Below, in pieces: positions 8,368 to 16,318 of a DNA stretch of 64,000 bases. Under the pieces are notes generated by a model. The model was not told the origin of the DNA. It saw nothing but the letters and a program-made list of their open reading frames with translations, and ran no database searches. Position 1 is the first letter of the stretch, and every line of letters begins with the position of its first letter. Source of the DNA: Spartobacteria bacterium (GTDB lineage Bacteria > Verrucomicrobiota > Verrucomicrobiia > Chthoniobacterales > UBA10450); the NCBI GenBank assembly GCA_003167365.1, contig PMTM01000009.1:1-64000 (forward strand). Direction: 5' to 3'. The translations under genes and the position numbers were made by a program.

Positions 8368-9104
8368 GAAAAATCAACGAACGGATCGGGGAGCAATTCT
8401 ATTTCGTCTAACGTCTGAACAGGTTCTTCGTTTACCTTTGTTGGCATTTTACCTCCCTCTAGACGCAGTAATTTAACCAGGCGGGCAATGGAATTAAATG
8501 CCCACGCTGCGCGAAATTTAATTAACCGATCAATATCAGCTTTCTCAATTTGAGCGGATTGAACGGTCGTAAGCGAGACTCCAGACGGCAACCTAGCCAA
8601 TTCCTCATCCCTTCGCAAAAATTCCTGTATATCGCTTAAGCGACGTGATGTTTCAGCTAAAGCTTGAATAGTCTCTGGCTGCATTACTGCTGGATTGCCA
8701 CTGCCAAGCTGAACCATCGGATGAGAAAAAAAATCAACCGTTCCTGCAGACACACCGTACGCGTGGAGCTTCATTAGTCGGGCAGAAAGATCGCGCAATT
8801 CTGCAAGCACTGCTGTGCAGAGGCTTCGGCGCAAACGATCCGTCGCATCTCTTTGACTTTGGCGCGTATGCTCGAGCGTCTGTCTAGTAAAGTAAGTATA
8901 CCATATGAGTCCGATTACCATCACAGCCGTCAGAGCAACCATGGGTGAGTATTTCGTTTCGTAGCCGACAACGGACGCCGTGAAACCATCCCACAGCGTA
9001 AATGCAAATGTAGCGACTGTGCCGAGCCAAACAGCGACCAATGGCCACTTAGACTTTGCGGATTTGCCTTCAACAAGGTGGGGCGGTGACGAAGTCGAAC
9101 GCAC
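8364..9104 (-). CDS. Two-TM membrane protein of unknown function
   Basis: A 246-residue protein I do not recognise. Two hydrophobic segments lie at about residues 22-42 and 53-70, followed by a basic, helical cytoplasmic region (QSQRDATDRLRRSL) with coiled-coil character, and an acidic tail ending DEIELLPDPFVDFS. It starts at a GTG. Its stop overlaps the GTG of the TauD-like gene, making it the first gene of the four-gene minus-strand island that runs down to 5934. A membrane-anchored partner or sensor is one possibility, without direct evidence. Confidence 0.6.
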   Translation of the reverse strand: MRSTSSPPHLVEGKSAKSKWPLVAVWLGTVATFAFTLWDGFTASVVGYETKYSPMVALTAVMVIGLIWYTYFTRQTLEHTRQSQRDATDRLRRSLCTAVLAELRDLSARLMKLHAYGVSAGTVDFFSHPMVQLGSGNPAVMQPETIQALAETSRRLSDIQEFLRRDEELARLPSGVSLTTVQSAQIEKADIDRLIKFRAAWAFNSIARLVKLLRLEGGKMPTKVNEEPVQTLDEIELLPDPFVDFS

Positions 9105-9153
9105 GTTTAATTGTTACTACGCGTTCACGTAAACTTTCGAGCTTTTTTGATAA

Positions 9154-9183
9154 TTTACAAAAACGCCACGTGACAAAGATAAT
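9154..9183 (+). promoter_or_regulatory. Candidate sigma70-type promoter of the DUF302 gene
   Basis: TTTACA at 9154-9159 and GATAAT at 9178-9183 are separated by 18 bases, 37 bases before the DUF302 start. Nearly the same stretch, including the central CACGTGACAAA, recurs at 10477-10508 upstream of another plus-strand start. Confidence 0.4.
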
Positions 9184-9219
9184 GGCCCAGCGCGAAGTTG
9201 GCCGGCAGTCTCTCTTCGA

Positions 9220-9630
9220 ATGAAAGAAAACCATATTGAAGGGTTAACAACCATTGCCAGCAGCTTCGGCGTAAAGGAGACAATGGATCGGCTGGAAGCT
9301 GAGATCCGCGCGGGTGGAATGAAGGTGTTCGCCCGGATCGATCACGCCGCGGGGGCGGCGGAAGCGGGGCTGGCGTTGGAACCAACCGAACTCATTATCT
9401 TCGGCAACGCCAAGGCCGGCACGCCGCTCATGCAGATCGACCAGACGTTCGGAATCGATCTGCCGTTAAAGGCGCTGGTGTGGCAGGATGCAGCCGGTAA
9501 GACCTGGCTTTCGTATAACGAACCGAGTTGGATCGTCCAGCGCCACGGTCTCGGCATCGGGACGGAGATCGTCGATAAGATGTCGGCCGGGCTGAGCGCG
9601 ATATCGAGAAAGGCAGCGGGCCCTCATTAA
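9220..9630 (+). CDS. DUF302 domain protein
   Basis: A 136-residue soluble protein covering one DUF302 domain: the N-terminal SFGVKETMDRLEAEIRAGGMKVFARIDHAAGA, then ELIIFGNAKAGTPLM and the C-terminal ALVWQDAAGKTWLSYNEP are all typical. The family is widespread, its biochemical role is not settled, and some members sit with thiol or heavy-metal genes. There is no signal peptide. It is preceded by a candidate promoter at 9154-9183 and followed 42 bases on by a small glycine/alanine-rich gene. Confidence 0.85.
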   Translation: MKENHIEGLTTIASSFGVKETMDRLEAEIRAGGMKVFARIDHAAGAAEAGLALEPTELIIFGNAKAGTPLMQIDQTFGIDLPLKALVWQDAAGKTWLSYNEPSWIVQRHGLGIGTEIVDKMSAGLSAISRKAAGPH

Positions 9631-9672
9631 TATATAGGTAATTGCTAAGATGAGATCTAAGGAGTCGGATTT

Positions 9673-9921
9673 ATGAAGGAGCTCGATAGTTCAAATCATC
9701 TAGGCTTAAGCGGCCTGGCAATCATAGGCACTGCGCTCGGCGCGGTCGCGGTTGGGGCATTGGCGATCGGTGCTGTCGCCATCGGTACACTGGCAATTGG
9801 CCGCGCCCGAATCCGACGACTGGAAATTGATGAGCTTGTCGTTCGAAGGCTTCACGCCGACGAGGTCACTGTGAGCGACTCACTCGAGTTGCCCAGAAGC
9901 AACGATCCTAAGATCTCCTGA
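9673..9921 (+). CDS. Small Ala/Gly/Ile-rich repeat protein
   Basis: An 82-residue protein. A hydrophobic central part consists of short repeats of the form AxGAxAIG (about residues 14-45), followed by a more polar repeat RIRRLEIDELVVRRL with a five- to six-residue period, resembling a small beta-helix-like protein. A clear ribosome-binding site AAGGAG (9659-9664) lies 8 bases before the ATG, which fixes the start. I know similar sequences only as uncharacterised proteins. It may be co-transcribed with the DUF302 gene. Confidence 0.65.
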   Translation: MKELDSSNHLGLSGLAIIGTALGAVAVGALAIGAVAIGTLAIGRARIRRLEIDELVVRRLHADEVTVSDSLELPRSNDPKIS

Positions 9922-9996
9922 TCAAAGATTTGCGGGTGAGACACCCGCCACTACACCTCGAGGCAACAAGCGCGGACGCTTTTGACAGCAAGGTCC

Positions 9997-10470
9997 AGGT
10001 GGATCGGTCGCTCCGTCGGGCGATGGTAAAGTTTACTCGGCTTCGCCGGCATTATTAATTGCCTACTTGCCGAAGCGGTCGGACAATCTGGATGAGTTCA
10101 TCAATGCCATATGAAAAAATCCGTTATTTCTTCGCTCATGTTCATTATCGCTGCCGGGCTCTTGGTTGCGGCCGGGCAGATCACCGTCGATCCGAAAAAT
10201 GGAACTGAAGCCGGCTTGAAGGCGATCGGTGGGCCGCCCCTCCAAAACGGGCTGGCAAAAATCGGTGGCGGAGGGCAGGAAGACAATCACTATTGGGTCT
10301 GCCAAAACGGGAATGTCGTAGGGCCCAAATACTCTGGAGCTTGTCGAACCAAGACCAGTGCCAGCGGCTGCCAGTGCTACCCGTGTGATTAGTTCCCGAC
10401 ATTAGAAATAATGTCGGCAAAGCCGAGTGGATTAGCATCGCCTCCGAAAGCGTTCGGGGCCGATCCACCT
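9997..10470. repeat. Type D palindromic arms bracketing a small gene
   Basis: The left arm starts AGGTGGATCGG at 9997 and runs through CTCGGCTTCGCCGGCATTA to about 10060. The right arm starts near 10404 with AATGTCGGCAAAGCCGAG and ends CCGATCCACCT at 10470. The arms are inverted relative to each other and match the outer arms of the 4213-4409 element, but enclose a gene (10111-10392) instead of another repeat. A half copy of the type C element (9931-9955) lies just upstream. Confidence 0.65.
10111..10392 (+). CDS. Small secreted cysteine-containing protein
   Basis: A 93-residue protein with a clear signal peptide (MKKSVISSLMFIIAAGLLVAAG) and a short mature part with four Cys in a VCQNG...ACRTKT...CQCYPCD arrangement that could form disulphides. 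I do not recognise a family. It lies inside the inverted arms of a palindromic element (9997-10470), so it may be a passenger gene. An overlapping minus-strand frame (10181-10501) is rejected because it lacks protein-like features. Confidence 0.55.
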   Translation: MKKSVISSLMFIIAAGLLVAAGQITVDPKNGTEAGLKAIGGPPLQNGLAKIGGGGQEDNHYWVCQNGNVVGPKYSGACRTKTSASGCQCYPCD

Positions 10471-10476
10471 GGGCGA

Positions 10477-10508
10477 AATTCACAAAAACGACACGTGACA
10501 AATGATAA
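10477..10508 (+). promoter_or_regulatory. Second copy of the CACGTGACAAA promoter-like motif
   Basis: This stretch repeats 9152-9182 with two substitutions and a one-base insertion: TTCACA, then ACACGTGACAAA and GATAAA. It stands 124 bases before the hydrolase remnant at 10632, and a TATA-rich run lies between (10546-10557). Confidence 0.35.
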
Positions 10509-10631
10509 AAGAGACCACTAAGTCATTCGCCCGGGGCACCGCTCATATATATATAAGCAGGACCCCTATTGCTTTCGGCTCGCACTCATGAGCCAGGACC
10601 CGGCATGATTCAACGCAGGAGGGAAATCACA

Positions 10632-10769
10632 ATGGCATACGTCAACGTTGGAAAAGAGAATTCGGGGAACCACTATTACAATGATTGGGGCCAGGGACTC
10701 CGAACTCCGAAAGTCTTCGCGAGCGATAAAATGCGAGGATTCGCCCGCCACGGCGGGCAGGCTGAGTAA
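10632..10769 (+). pseudogene. N-terminal remnant of an alpha/beta hydrolase (chloroperoxidase-like)
   Basis: The 45-codon frame opens with MAYVNVGKENSGNHYYNDWGQG, a close but shortened match to the N-terminus of non-haem chloroperoxidase-like alpha/beta hydrolases (usual form YVTVGxENSGxIxLYYEDHGxG). The rest of the enzyme is absent: after about 25 codons the frame passes into repeat-like DNA with CCCGCCACGGCGGG and stops. A textbook Shine-Dalgarno AGGAGGG (10617-10623) stands 8 bases before the ATG, so the remnant may still be translated. Confidence 0.55.
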
Positions 10770-10779
10770 GCAGCCGCCG

Positions 10780-11625
10780 CTACATTCTGCCGATCGCCAT
10801 CAAAATTCCGTGTAACAAGGCGTATGGGTTAGGCGGACACCCAGGAATGTAAACATCGACGGGCAGAATCCGGTCCACGCTGCCGAGACTGGCGTAATTG
10901 ACTCCGAAGATTCCGCCGCTGCATCCGCACGCGCCCACCGCGACGACGAGTCGCGGCGCAGGCATGGCGTCGTAGGTTTTCCGCAACGCAAGTTCCATGT
11001 TGCGCGTGACGGGGCCGGTGACGAGCAGCATGTCAGCGTGACGTGGTGACGCGACGAAGTGGATGCCGAACCGTTCGATGTCGTAGATCGGATTGTTCAA
11101 TCCCTGAATCTCCATTTCGCAGCCATTGCACGAGCCGGCATCGACTTCGCGAATGTGCAGCGAGCGGCCGAAGACATGGGCGACGCGCCGCTTCAGTTCG
11201 CGCCCGGTCGTTTCAAACGAGTCGCTCGATGGTTCTATTGGCATCGCGACCGCGCCGGACATTTCGATTAAACTTTGTTGGGTGCCGTCACTGGCGAGCT
11301 TGTAGCGCGCGACGTTCTTCAACTCATCACGGCTGCACGAACTCAGTTCGCACGCGGATGTCATGCGAATCGTTGCATCAGCTTCGGCGCACAAACCGCA
11401 GAAGATGCACTTGCCCAGATCGAGCGTGGCGGTGCGTTTGCCATCCCGATCTTCACAAGCAATGGCTGCTGTCGGGCAAACGCTTGCGCCGATGCGCGCA
11501 TCCTTCCAGTTGGCCCAATCAATCTCAGGCTTGCCGCGCGCGTGGCTGGAGATTTCTACCGGCGTCTTCGGATAACTCGATGTGACGATGCCTGTCTTCA
11601 GACTTTGACGAAGAGTTTCAAACAT
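10780..11625 (-). CDS. Ehr/Hyf-type complex: fused ferredoxin + NuoB/HycG-like small subunit
   Basis: A 281-residue electron-transfer subunit. The N-terminal part is a ferredoxin-like domain with Cys for only one [4Fe-4S] cluster (SVCP plus CIFCGLC); the polyferredoxins of formate hydrogenlyase have two or more. The C-terminal part is a NuoB/HycG-type small subunit with the complete N2-type cluster set SCNGCE, GACGCSG and IPGCPPNP. I start it at the ATG of MFETLRQ, two bases after the stop of the large-subunit gene; the open frame continues upstream to 11757 but overlaps that gene. It is the last gene of the six-gene unit and should sit at the electron-donating end of the cytoplasmic arm. Confidence 0.85.
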   Translation of the reverse strand: MFETLRQSLKTGIVTSSYPKTPVEISSHARGKPEIDWANWKDARIGASVCPTAAIACEDRDGKRTATLDLGKCIFCGLCAEADATIRMTSACELSSCSRDELKNVARYKLASDGTQQSLIEMSGAVAMPIEPSSDSFETTGRELKRRVAHVFGRSLHIREVDAGSCNGCEMEIQGLNNPIYDIERFGIHFVASPRHADMLLVTGPVTRNMELALRKTYDAMPAPRLVVAVGACGCSGGIFGVNYASLGSVDRILPVDVYIPGCPPNPYALLHGILMAIGRM

Positions 11626-11627
11626 AA

Positions 11628-13223
11628 TCAACGATCTGTTCCCGAATACGAGAAGTTGAAGCTTTTGTTCACGACCGGGAAATCCGGGATGATGTTGCCC
11701 AAAATAGCTTCGCTCAACGCGGGCCAGTTTTGAAGCGACGGGTCCTTGATTTTGCAACGCGCCAGCCGGTTGCCGGGCGCAGTGTGAATCCAGTGAAAGA
11801 TTTCACCGCGCCAGCCTTCGACATAGCCGAGCGCGACGCGGTCCGGCGGCACTTCATCCACCGCAGTCCGGATGGAGCCCGACGGCAGTTTGCCCAGGAC
11901 CTGCCGGATGATTGCGAATGATTGAAACAATTCTTCACGGCGCACGACCATGCGGCGTTGCACGTCGCCTTCGGTGAAGACCGGCACGGTGAACTGTACC
12001 TCGTTGTAGAAGTCGTGCGGAAAGTCGCGGCGCAGGTCGTGGTCGAAGCCGGATGCGCGGCCCGCAATACCCACGATGCCGAGGTTGCGCGCGACTTCCG
12101 GTTTAAGCACGCCCGTTGTCTCGAGCCGGTCGCGAGTCCCGGAATTAGAGCGGATCAGTTCGACGAGTTCAGTGAACTCTTTCTCGAACTCGTTCACGAG
12201 CTGGGCCAGCACGCGGAGTTGGTCGGCGTCAAAATCGAATCGGACGCCGCCCAGGCAGGCCATGCCGCGCAGCAGCCGATTGCCAGTGAGCTGTTCGTTC
12301 ACGCGCAGCACACGCTCCTTGAGCCGCATGGCGTGCATGTTCGCGGTGACAAACGCCACGTCCGTGCAGATCGCGCCGATGTCGGCGACGTGGTTATAGA
12401 GACGCTCCAGTTCGAGGCAGAGCGTGCGGAGCGCGCGGGCGCGCGGCGGCGCTTCCACACTAGCGGCGCGCTCGACCGCATGACAAAAGGCTGTCGCGTG
12501 CGCGAAACTGGAATCGCCGGAAATGCTTTCAGCCAATCGGAGACAATGAGGAATGGGCAGGCTCTCAAAAAGTTTCTCGGTGCCTTTGTGAACGTAAAAC
12601 AATCGCAGTTGCAGATAGAGCACGGGCTCGCCCGCGACGCTGAATAGAAAGTGCCCCGGTTCGATGATGCCGGCATGCACCGGACCGACCGGCACTTGAA
12701 ACACGCCTTCGCCTTCGACCTCGCGGAATTTGTGTCGCACGCCTGTGAACGGCGGAAGCTCGGTGCGCAGATCGAAATCTTTCCGCAACGGATAGATTTC
12801 CGGCCAATCGTCGTGCAGCACGACGCGGCGCGGGTTGGGATGGCCAACCAGCTTGATGCCGAACAAATCCTGGATCTCGCGCTCCTGCCAGTTGGCGGCA
12901 TGCACGGCGTTCGTTAGCGAAAGGAGTTCCGGCTGTTCCGCCGGGATTGGCACGCGCACCAACACGAAGGCGTGCTTCGAGTCGAGCGCGTAGAGATAAT
13001 AAACGAAGAAGACGTCGTGCTCGGCGCGGGCATCTTCGGCAAACACGCCGGCAAGCCGTCCGTCGTATTTCTTATAGAAGGTCGAGCAAAGCGCGCCTGC
13101 CAATTCGCGCTTTGCGTGCAGATAAAGCTCGTTTGGCTGTGGCGCGTGCGCGTGTTCGATTTGCGCACCGAAACGCTGTGTCAGCTCGTCGAAGATCGAC
13201 ACAAGGGAGGGGAGCAGATTCAT
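11628..13223 (-). CDS. Ehr/Hyf-type large subunit (NuoC-NuoD / HycE-like) without Ni-Fe ligands
   Basis: A 531-residue fusion of a NuoC-like domain (about 1-165, with REIQDLFGI) and a NuoD/hydrogenase-large-subunit domain, arranged as in HycE/HyfG. The hydrogenase RxCGxC box is SISGDSSFAH (233-242) and the C-terminal DPCxxC box is FNFSYSGTDR (522-531), so all four Ni-Fe cysteines are replaced by Ser or Gly while the surrounding residues (FAH, TDR) are kept. It therefore cannot bind the Ni-Fe centre. This matches the known Ehr (energy-converting hydrogenase-related) complexes. It overlaps the upstream HyfF-like gene by 4 bases. Confidence 0.9.
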   Translation of the reverse strand: MNLLPSLVSIFDELTQRFGAQIEHAHAPQPNELYLHAKRELAGALCSTFYKKYDGRLAGVFAEDARAEHDVFFVYYLYALDSKHAFVLVRVPIPAEQPELLSLTNAVHAANWQEREIQDLFGIKLVGHPNPRRVVLHDDWPEIYPLRKDFDLRTELPPFTGVRHKFREVEGEGVFQVPVGPVHAGIIEPGHFLFSVAGEPVLYLQLRLFYVHKGTEKLFESLPIPHCLRLAESISGDSSFAHATAFCHAVERAASVEAPPRARALRTLCLELERLYNHVADIGAICTDVAFVTANMHAMRLKERVLRVNEQLTGNRLLRGMACLGGVRFDFDADQLRVLAQLVNEFEKEFTELVELIRSNSGTRDRLETTGVLKPEVARNLGIVGIAGRASGFDHDLRRDFPHDFYNEVQFTVPVFTEGDVQRRMVVRREELFQSFAIIRQVLGKLPSGSIRTAVDEVPPDRVALGYVEGWRGEIFHWIHTAPGNRLARCKIKDPSLQNWPALSEAILGNIIPDFPVVNKSFNFSYSGTDR

Positions 13224-14698
13224 GGCAGCCCTCGAATGATGTTACCCGCCAGCTCCATCAACTGCCGGAGACAATCTGGCAGCCAGACGGTAAAGACGAG
13301 AAGCGTTCCCAGCGGCAAACTCATGGCCGCGATGTTGCTGAGAGAAATAGTCTCGCGCGCGTGTGCGCCGTTGCTTGGGCCGAGCAGCAGTCCGGCCATT
13401 TTGTTCAGCACGCCGCAGAAGACGACGATGAGCGAGATCAGAATCACTACGCTTGCCCAGGCGTAGTTCGAGGTGAAGCTGCCGGCAAGCACCGTGAGTT
13501 CGCTCACGAAGAGACCAAACGGCGGTAGTCCGCTCACGGCCACAGTAGCGAGGCCGAGCAACAATGCCGTCACCGGCATGGTGCGCACGAGTCCGGAGCC
13601 GATGCGTTGGAAATCGAGCGTGTGAAATCGTTGCTGGATGTTGCCAGCTGCGAAGAAAAGCACGGGCTTGGTCAGCGCGTGGTAGCCCATGTGCAACAAC
13701 GCGCCGAAGACTGTCAGTGGCGCATTCATGCCCACTGCCACAAAGATCAGGCCCACGTGTTCCAGACTGGAGTAGGCCAGCATTCGCTTGAGATTTTGCT
13801 GCACTAGAATGAACGGCCCGGCCAGTAACATTGAAAACAGCCCGAAGCCGATGAGCAGATTGGAGCTGAAGCTGGAATGCAGGCAGGCGGTAACGAGAAT
13901 GTGAAAGCGGACCAGCGCATAGATGGCAATTTTCAGCGACACGCCTGAGAGCATCGCGCTCGTAGGCGACGGCGCCTCGCTGTGCGCGTCGGGCAGCCAG
14001 GTGTGCATCGGCGCGAGGCCGGCTTTGGTACCGTAGCCGACGAGCACGAAGATGAAGGCGAGCGTGATTAAGTGATGGTCGAGTTGCGGCGCCATCGCCA
14101 GCAACCGCGACCAGTTGAAGCTCGGCATTTCGCCGCCCGTTTTGCCGATGGCCGCCGCGTAAGTGAAGATGGTGCCGAACAACGCCAGCACCAGTCCGAC
14201 GCCGCCGAGCATGACATATTTCCACGCGGCTTCGAGTGAGGTTTTGCGATTGTAGAGTGCTACAAGCAGAACGGAGGAGAGCGCCGTGGCTTCCACCGCA
14301 ATCCACATCACGCCGAGGTTATTGGCGAGCACAACGAGTAGCATGCCCGTGGCGAACAACGGCGTGAGCACGTAGTACTCGCGAAAGCCCCGCTCGGTCA
14401 CGGTGCCATTGGCAAGGTCGCGTCGGAAGTAACGCACCGCATAGAGCGACGTGGCGAGCGACACGATTGCGATTAGCAACACCATCCACGCGCTCAGGGC
14501 GTCGGCACGCAAGAACTCGTTCCACTGCGTAACGGCGTTGCCGTTATTCGTCAGCACAGTCTTGAACAACTTCACGCCGAGAATCAGCACACTCGCGAAA
14601 CCCGCGATGTTGAGCGCCTCCATCAACGCGTGCGGCCGGGCGAAGAGACACAACAGCCCGACGACAAACGGGACACAGAGGATGGAAATCAGCAGCAT
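13220..14698 (-). CDS. Proton-translocating antiporter-like subunit (HyfF/NuoN-like)
   Basis: A 492-residue membrane protein with about 14 hydrophobic helices, of the Mrp-antiporter/NuoL-M-N family. Conserved family features include GVMWIAVEATALSSVLLV (glutamate in TM5), GYGTKAGLAPMHTWLPDAHSEAPS in the middle, and LAYSSLEHVGLI. Its size and order fit the HyfF position of hydrogenase-4-like complexes. It should be one of two proton-pumping modules here, the other being the NuoL-like gene at 16315. It overlaps the large-subunit gene by 4 bases and follows the HyfE-like gene after a 4-base gap. Confidence 0.9.
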   Translation of the reverse strand: MLLISILCVPFVVGLLCLFARPHALMEALNIAGFASVLILGVKLFKTVLTNNGNAVTQWNEFLRADALSAWMVLLIAIVSLATSLYAVRYFRRDLANGTVTERGFREYYVLTPLFATGMLLVVLANNLGVMWIAVEATALSSVLLVALYNRKTSLEAAWKYVMLGGVGLVLALFGTIFTYAAAIGKTGGEMPSFNWSRLLAMAPQLDHHLITLAFIFVLVGYGTKAGLAPMHTWLPDAHSEAPSPTSAMLSGVSLKIAIYALVRFHILVTACLHSSFSSNLLIGFGLFSMLLAGPFILVQQNLKRMLAYSSLEHVGLIFVAVGMNAPLTVFGALLHMGYHALTKPVLFFAAGNIQQRFHTLDFQRIGSGLVRTMPVTALLLGLATVAVSGLPPFGLFVSELTVLAGSFTSNYAWASVVILISLIVVFCGVLNKMAGLLLGPSNGAHARETISLSNIAAMSLPLGTLLVFTVWLPDCLRQLMELAGNIIRGLP

Positions 14699-14702
14699 GA
14701 GT

Positions 14703-15371
14703 TCACCATTTGAGTTCGTTCAGCTTGCTCACGTCCATTGAGGCGAACGTTTCGCGGATGCGAAAGACGAGAATGCCGAGCACCATCACCGCGACGACCA
14801 CGTCGAAGAAAATTCCGATCTCGACTACGAGCGGCATTCCGTAGGTGGTCAGCGCAATCGCGGCGAGCATGACGCCGTTTTCCATCGTCAGGAGCGCGAG
14901 CACCTGCGTGATGGCTTTGCGACGGTTGATCATTAGGAAAAAGCCGATCAGCATGAGCGCAATGGCGACGGCGAGCGTGTTGTTGCCGAGCCGTTCGAGC
15001 GACGTAATTGGACGGGCGACGATGTAAGCGAGCACGGTCTGCGCTCCGCAGATGAGCATGGCTGCGGGCACGTTCACGAATGCGTCGATTTCCTGTTCGA
15101 TCTTGATTTGGCGCACCAGGCGCTCGAGCCACCATGGGAGAAAGATCACTTTGCCGGCGAGCGTGAGCACCGCGACCACATAGACATGCGGAGCGTGATA
15201 GGCATAGCCCACGACGGCGGCGATAGCGGCGAGCAGCAGCGATTGCGTGGCGAACACGCGGATGTTTGCGACGAGCATCCGCTGCACAACGAGCAGGAGT
15301 TGCAGCACCAACATGATTGAAGCGAGCAACGTGATGAGGTGCGCGGCGGATTCGGAGGTAGGCGGATTCAT
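14703..15371 (-). CDS. HyfE-like membrane subunit
   Basis: A 222-residue membrane protein with about seven helices, corresponding to HyfE, the subunit that contains a NuoK-like part. The segment NRRKAITQVLALLTMENGVMLAAIA shows the NuoK-like conserved glutamate. I start it at the ATG giving MNPPTSESAAHL, 5 bases after the stop of the NuoH-like gene; the same frame is open far upstream (to 16130) but that stretch overlaps a well-supported membrane gene. Position and order match hydrogenase-4 and Ehr clusters. Confidence 0.85.
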   Translation of the reverse strand: MNPPTSESAAHLITLLASIMLVLQLLLVVQRMLVANIRVFATQSLLLAAIAAVVGYAYHAPHVYVVAVLTLAGKVIFLPWWLERLVRQIKIEQEIDAFVNVPAAMLICGAQTVLAYIVARPITSLERLGNNTLAVAIALMLIGFFLMINRRKAITQVLALLTMENGVMLAAIALTTYGMPLVVEIGIFFDVVVAVMVLGILVFRIRETFASMDVSKLNELKW

Positions 15372-15376
15372 GGCTA

Positions 15377-16318
15377 TCAAAATAAGAACGTGGAGACGAG
15401 CGCGAGCGTGCCGAGCATAAATGCGACACTCAACAAATCGGGTACACGAAAGAGGCGCAACTTGGCGTTGGTTGTCTCGACCAGCACCACCGCACCGGCG
15501 AGCAAAACGAGTTTTGCGACCAAGAAAAGCAGACCCAGGCCAAATGCGGCCGGTGTCGCGTCCGCCGCCAAGCCAACCGGGAAGAAGATGTTCGCCAGCA
15601 GCGACATCAGGACAAGTTGTTTGATCGACGCGCCCCACTCGATGAGCGCCAGGTAACGACCTGAATACTCCAGCAGCATCGCCTCGTGAATCATGGTCAG
15701 TTCCAAGTGCGTGGCTGGGTTGTCCACCGGGATGCGTCCGGTCTCGGCCAGGAGCACGATAAACATCGCGGCAAAAGCAAGAGCGTGCGACGGGTCGAGA
15801 AATTTCCAGTGCGGTCCATGACTGGCGAGCACGATTTGGCTTAGGTTGGTAGAGCCGGCGGCGATGGCCACGGTGAAAATGGCGAGCATCATCGCGGGTT
15901 CGGCGATGGCGGAGAGAGTCATTTCGCGGCTGCTGCCCATACCGCCGAACGCGCTCGCCGGATCCAGACCGCCTAACGCAAGGAAGAACCGGCCCAGCGC
16001 CAACAAGCCGACGAGCGCCAAAGCGCCGCCGAACAAACTCATCGGCGCATGCGCCGTGATCATCGGCACCATCAGTCCGGCCGAGAGCGCCGTCACGAAC
16101 ACCACGTAAGGCGTGACCAAGAAAATCCACGACGCGTGCTCCGAGATGACCATGTCCTTGCGAAGAAATTTCACCACATCGAAGTAGGGCTGCCAGATGC
16201 GCGGGCCGCGACGGTTCTGGAGCTTGGCCTTCCAGTTCTTGATCAGGCCGCTAAGCAGCGGCGCCATCAACAGCAGCAACGCCGTTTGCGCGAGAAGGGC
16301 TGGCAGGTCGAGGTTCAT
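15377..16318 (-). CDS. NuoH/HyfC-like membrane subunit
   Basis: A 313-residue membrane protein of the complex I subunit 1 (NuoH) / HyfC family, which anchors the soluble arm and forms the quinone-side channel. Family landmarks: KAKLQNRRGPRIWQPYFDV near residue 30 (the conserved loop of group 4 complexes), ETGRIPVDNPATHLELTMIHEAM around 190 (counterpart of the NuoH loop with acidic residues), and eight hydrophobic helices. It overlaps the NuoL-like gene by 4 bases, so it is translationally coupled. Confidence 0.9.
   Translation of the reverse strand: MNLDLPALLAQTALLLLMAPLLSGLIKNWKAKLQNRRGPRIWQPYFDVVKFLRKDMVISEHASWIFLVTPYVVFVTALSAGLMVPMITAHAPMSLFGGALALVGLLALGRFFLALGGLDPASAFGGMGSSREMTLSAIAEPAMMLAIFTVAIAAGSTNLSQIVLASHGPHWKFLDPSHALAFAAMFIVLLAETGRIPVDNPATHLELTMIHEAMLLEYSGRYLALIEWGASIKQLVLMSLLANIFFPVGLAADATPAAFGLGLLFLVAKLVLLAGAVVLVETTNAKLRLFRVPDLLSVAFMLGTLALVSTFLF

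Noticed and set aside
10181-10501. A 106-residue minus-strand frame.
   Set aside because: It is antisense to a plus-strand gene with signal peptide and runs into a repeat arm.
12947-13528. Several long Arg-rich frames opposite the Ehr genes.
   Set aside because: High GC makes open shadow frames common; none has family features or a ribosome-binding site.
14703-16130. A single long frame giving a 475-residue protein over the HyfE-like gene.
   Set aside because: The upstream 253 codons are antiparallel-free shadow sequence over the well-supported NuoH-like gene; only the MNPPTSESA start gives a membrane protein of family length.
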